Part shown: positions 6,682 to 7,092 of the stretch, piece after piece
Position numbering within the stretch: the first letter of the stretch is position 1
Layout: every line of letters begins with the position of its first letter
Source of the DNA: an uncultured Methylococcaceae bacterium
GTDB lineage: Bacteria > Pseudomonadota > Gammaproteobacteria > Methylococcales > Methylomonadaceae
NCBI GenBank assembly: GCA_913009515.1
Contig: CAJVYO010000089.1
Coordinates: forward strand, 1 to 7,092
Direction: 5' to 3'
DNA: 7,092 bases
The notes under the pieces: generated by a model
Seen by the model: only the letters and a program-made list of their open reading frames with translations
The model's database searches: none
What the model was told of the DNA's origin: nothing
Made by a program: the position numbers and the translations under genes

Positions 6682-7092
6682 TTAAAAATTTTCAGCAATA
6701 AATGTGGCGAGGCGTGAACGCTCAACATGTTTTAAGGTAATATGCGCTGAATGTTGCCAACTTTTCATTTTATCCACCACATAGGCTAAACCTGAGGTTG
6801 AGGAGGTCAAATAAGGGGTATCAATTTGTTTTAAATTACCAATCACCACCACTTTTGTGCCATCACCGGAACGTGAAATTAAACTTAACATTTCATGTGC
6901 GGTTAAGTTTTGTGCTTCATCAATAATAAAATATTTATTGGCAAATGAACGGCCACGCATAAAGGTGGTCGATTTTAATTTTATTTTATTAAACAATAAT
7001 TCTCGGCTCACATTTTTTTCAAAGCCTTCGCGATCATCATCGGTTAAAAAATCAATACTATCCAATACCGACCCCATCCACGGCTCAACTTT
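6682..7092 (-). CDS. PhoH family NTPase (PhoH2/YlaK-type), C-terminal part, 5' end outside window
   Basis: The visible 136 residues run in from the window edge (KVEPWMGSVLD) to the stop at 6682. They show the second half of a PhoH ATPase domain: the PWMG block, FMRGRSFANKYFIIDEAQN, where IIDEAQN (Walker B) is coded at about 6907-6927, GDGTKVVVIGNLKQIDTPYL, SGLAYVVDKMK, and a C-terminal ERSRLATFIAENF. The RGRS..N..FIIDEAQN and QID.PYL blocks are diagnostic of PhoH proteins. The closing ERS.LA block is more like the longer PIN-PhoH (PhoH2/YlaK) group than the phosphate-regulated PhoH/YbeZ group. In that group an N-terminal PIN RNase domain precedes the ATPase, and RNA-unwinding and cleaving activity has been reported. 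The Walker A and any PIN domain would lie upstream and cannot be seen here, so the Met at 7077 is internal and not the start. The stop is 10 bases before the TonB receptor start, so the receptor may be co-transcribed from it; a functional link to transport is not evident. Confidence 0.85.
   Translation of the reverse strand, partial: KVEPWMGSVLDSIDFLTDDDREGFEKNVSRELLFNKIKLKSTTFMRGRSFANKYFIIDEAQNLTAHEMLSLISRSGDGTKVVVIGNLKQIDTPYLTSSTSGLAYVVDKMKSWQHSAHITLKHVERSRLATFIAENF

Noticed and set aside
6697..6725. Possible minus-strand promoter for the receptor (TTGAGC, 17 bases, TTTATT) inside the PhoH gene end
   Set aside because: Each box matches only four of six consensus positions, which is expected by chance in AT-rich DNA.
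6672..6728. A 19-residue N-terminal extension of the receptor starting at 6728
   Set aside because: It would overlap the PhoH gene end and put a charged leader before the signal peptide; the Met at 6671 gives a standard signal peptide.

Overview
The window carries four genes, all on the minus strand and packed almost without gaps. This looks like one co-directional run, transcribed from high to low coordinate: a PhoH-family NTPase (5' end outside the window), a TonB-dependent outer-membrane receptor, a very large hybrid sensor kinase with a periplasmic propeller sensor, and a histidine-phosphatase-family enzyme resembling CobC (3' end at or just past the window edge). No RNA gene, mobile element, CRISPR array or non-coding stretch longer than about 20 bases is visible.

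The organism is a Gram-negative bacterium, because it has a TonB-dependent receptor and signal peptides for export to the periplasm and outer membrane. The style of the kinase core and of the CobC-like protein suggests a Gammaproteobacterium with a moderately AT-rich genome. An environmental lineage such as a methanotroph or sulfur oxidiser is possible, but this is an impression and nothing in the window proves it.

Layout: 6682-7092 is the C-terminal part of a PhoH/YlaK-type ATPase. Ten bases later the receptor starts (4317-6671, 784 residues with its signal peptide). Sixteen AT-only bases separate its stop from the hybrid kinase (629-4300, 1223 residues), which has fourteen propeller repeats, a Y_Y_Y domain, one membrane helix, HisKA, HATPase and a receiver domain. 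The kinase stop overlaps the start of the phosphatase gene in an ATGA (629-632), and that gene fills the rest of the window (1-632).

The most interesting unit is the receptor plus sensor pair. The receptor would bring a ligand through the outer membrane, and the kinase's periplasmic propellers are positioned to detect that ligand or a product of it. This resembles the nutrient-sensing logic of Bacteroidetes hybrid two-component systems, but here the kinase ends in a receiver with no DNA-binding output, so its partner must lie elsewhere. The ligand is not known. The CobC-like neighbour raises cobalamin, and an acidic EF-hand-like loop in the receptor raises a metal ion; both are inferences.
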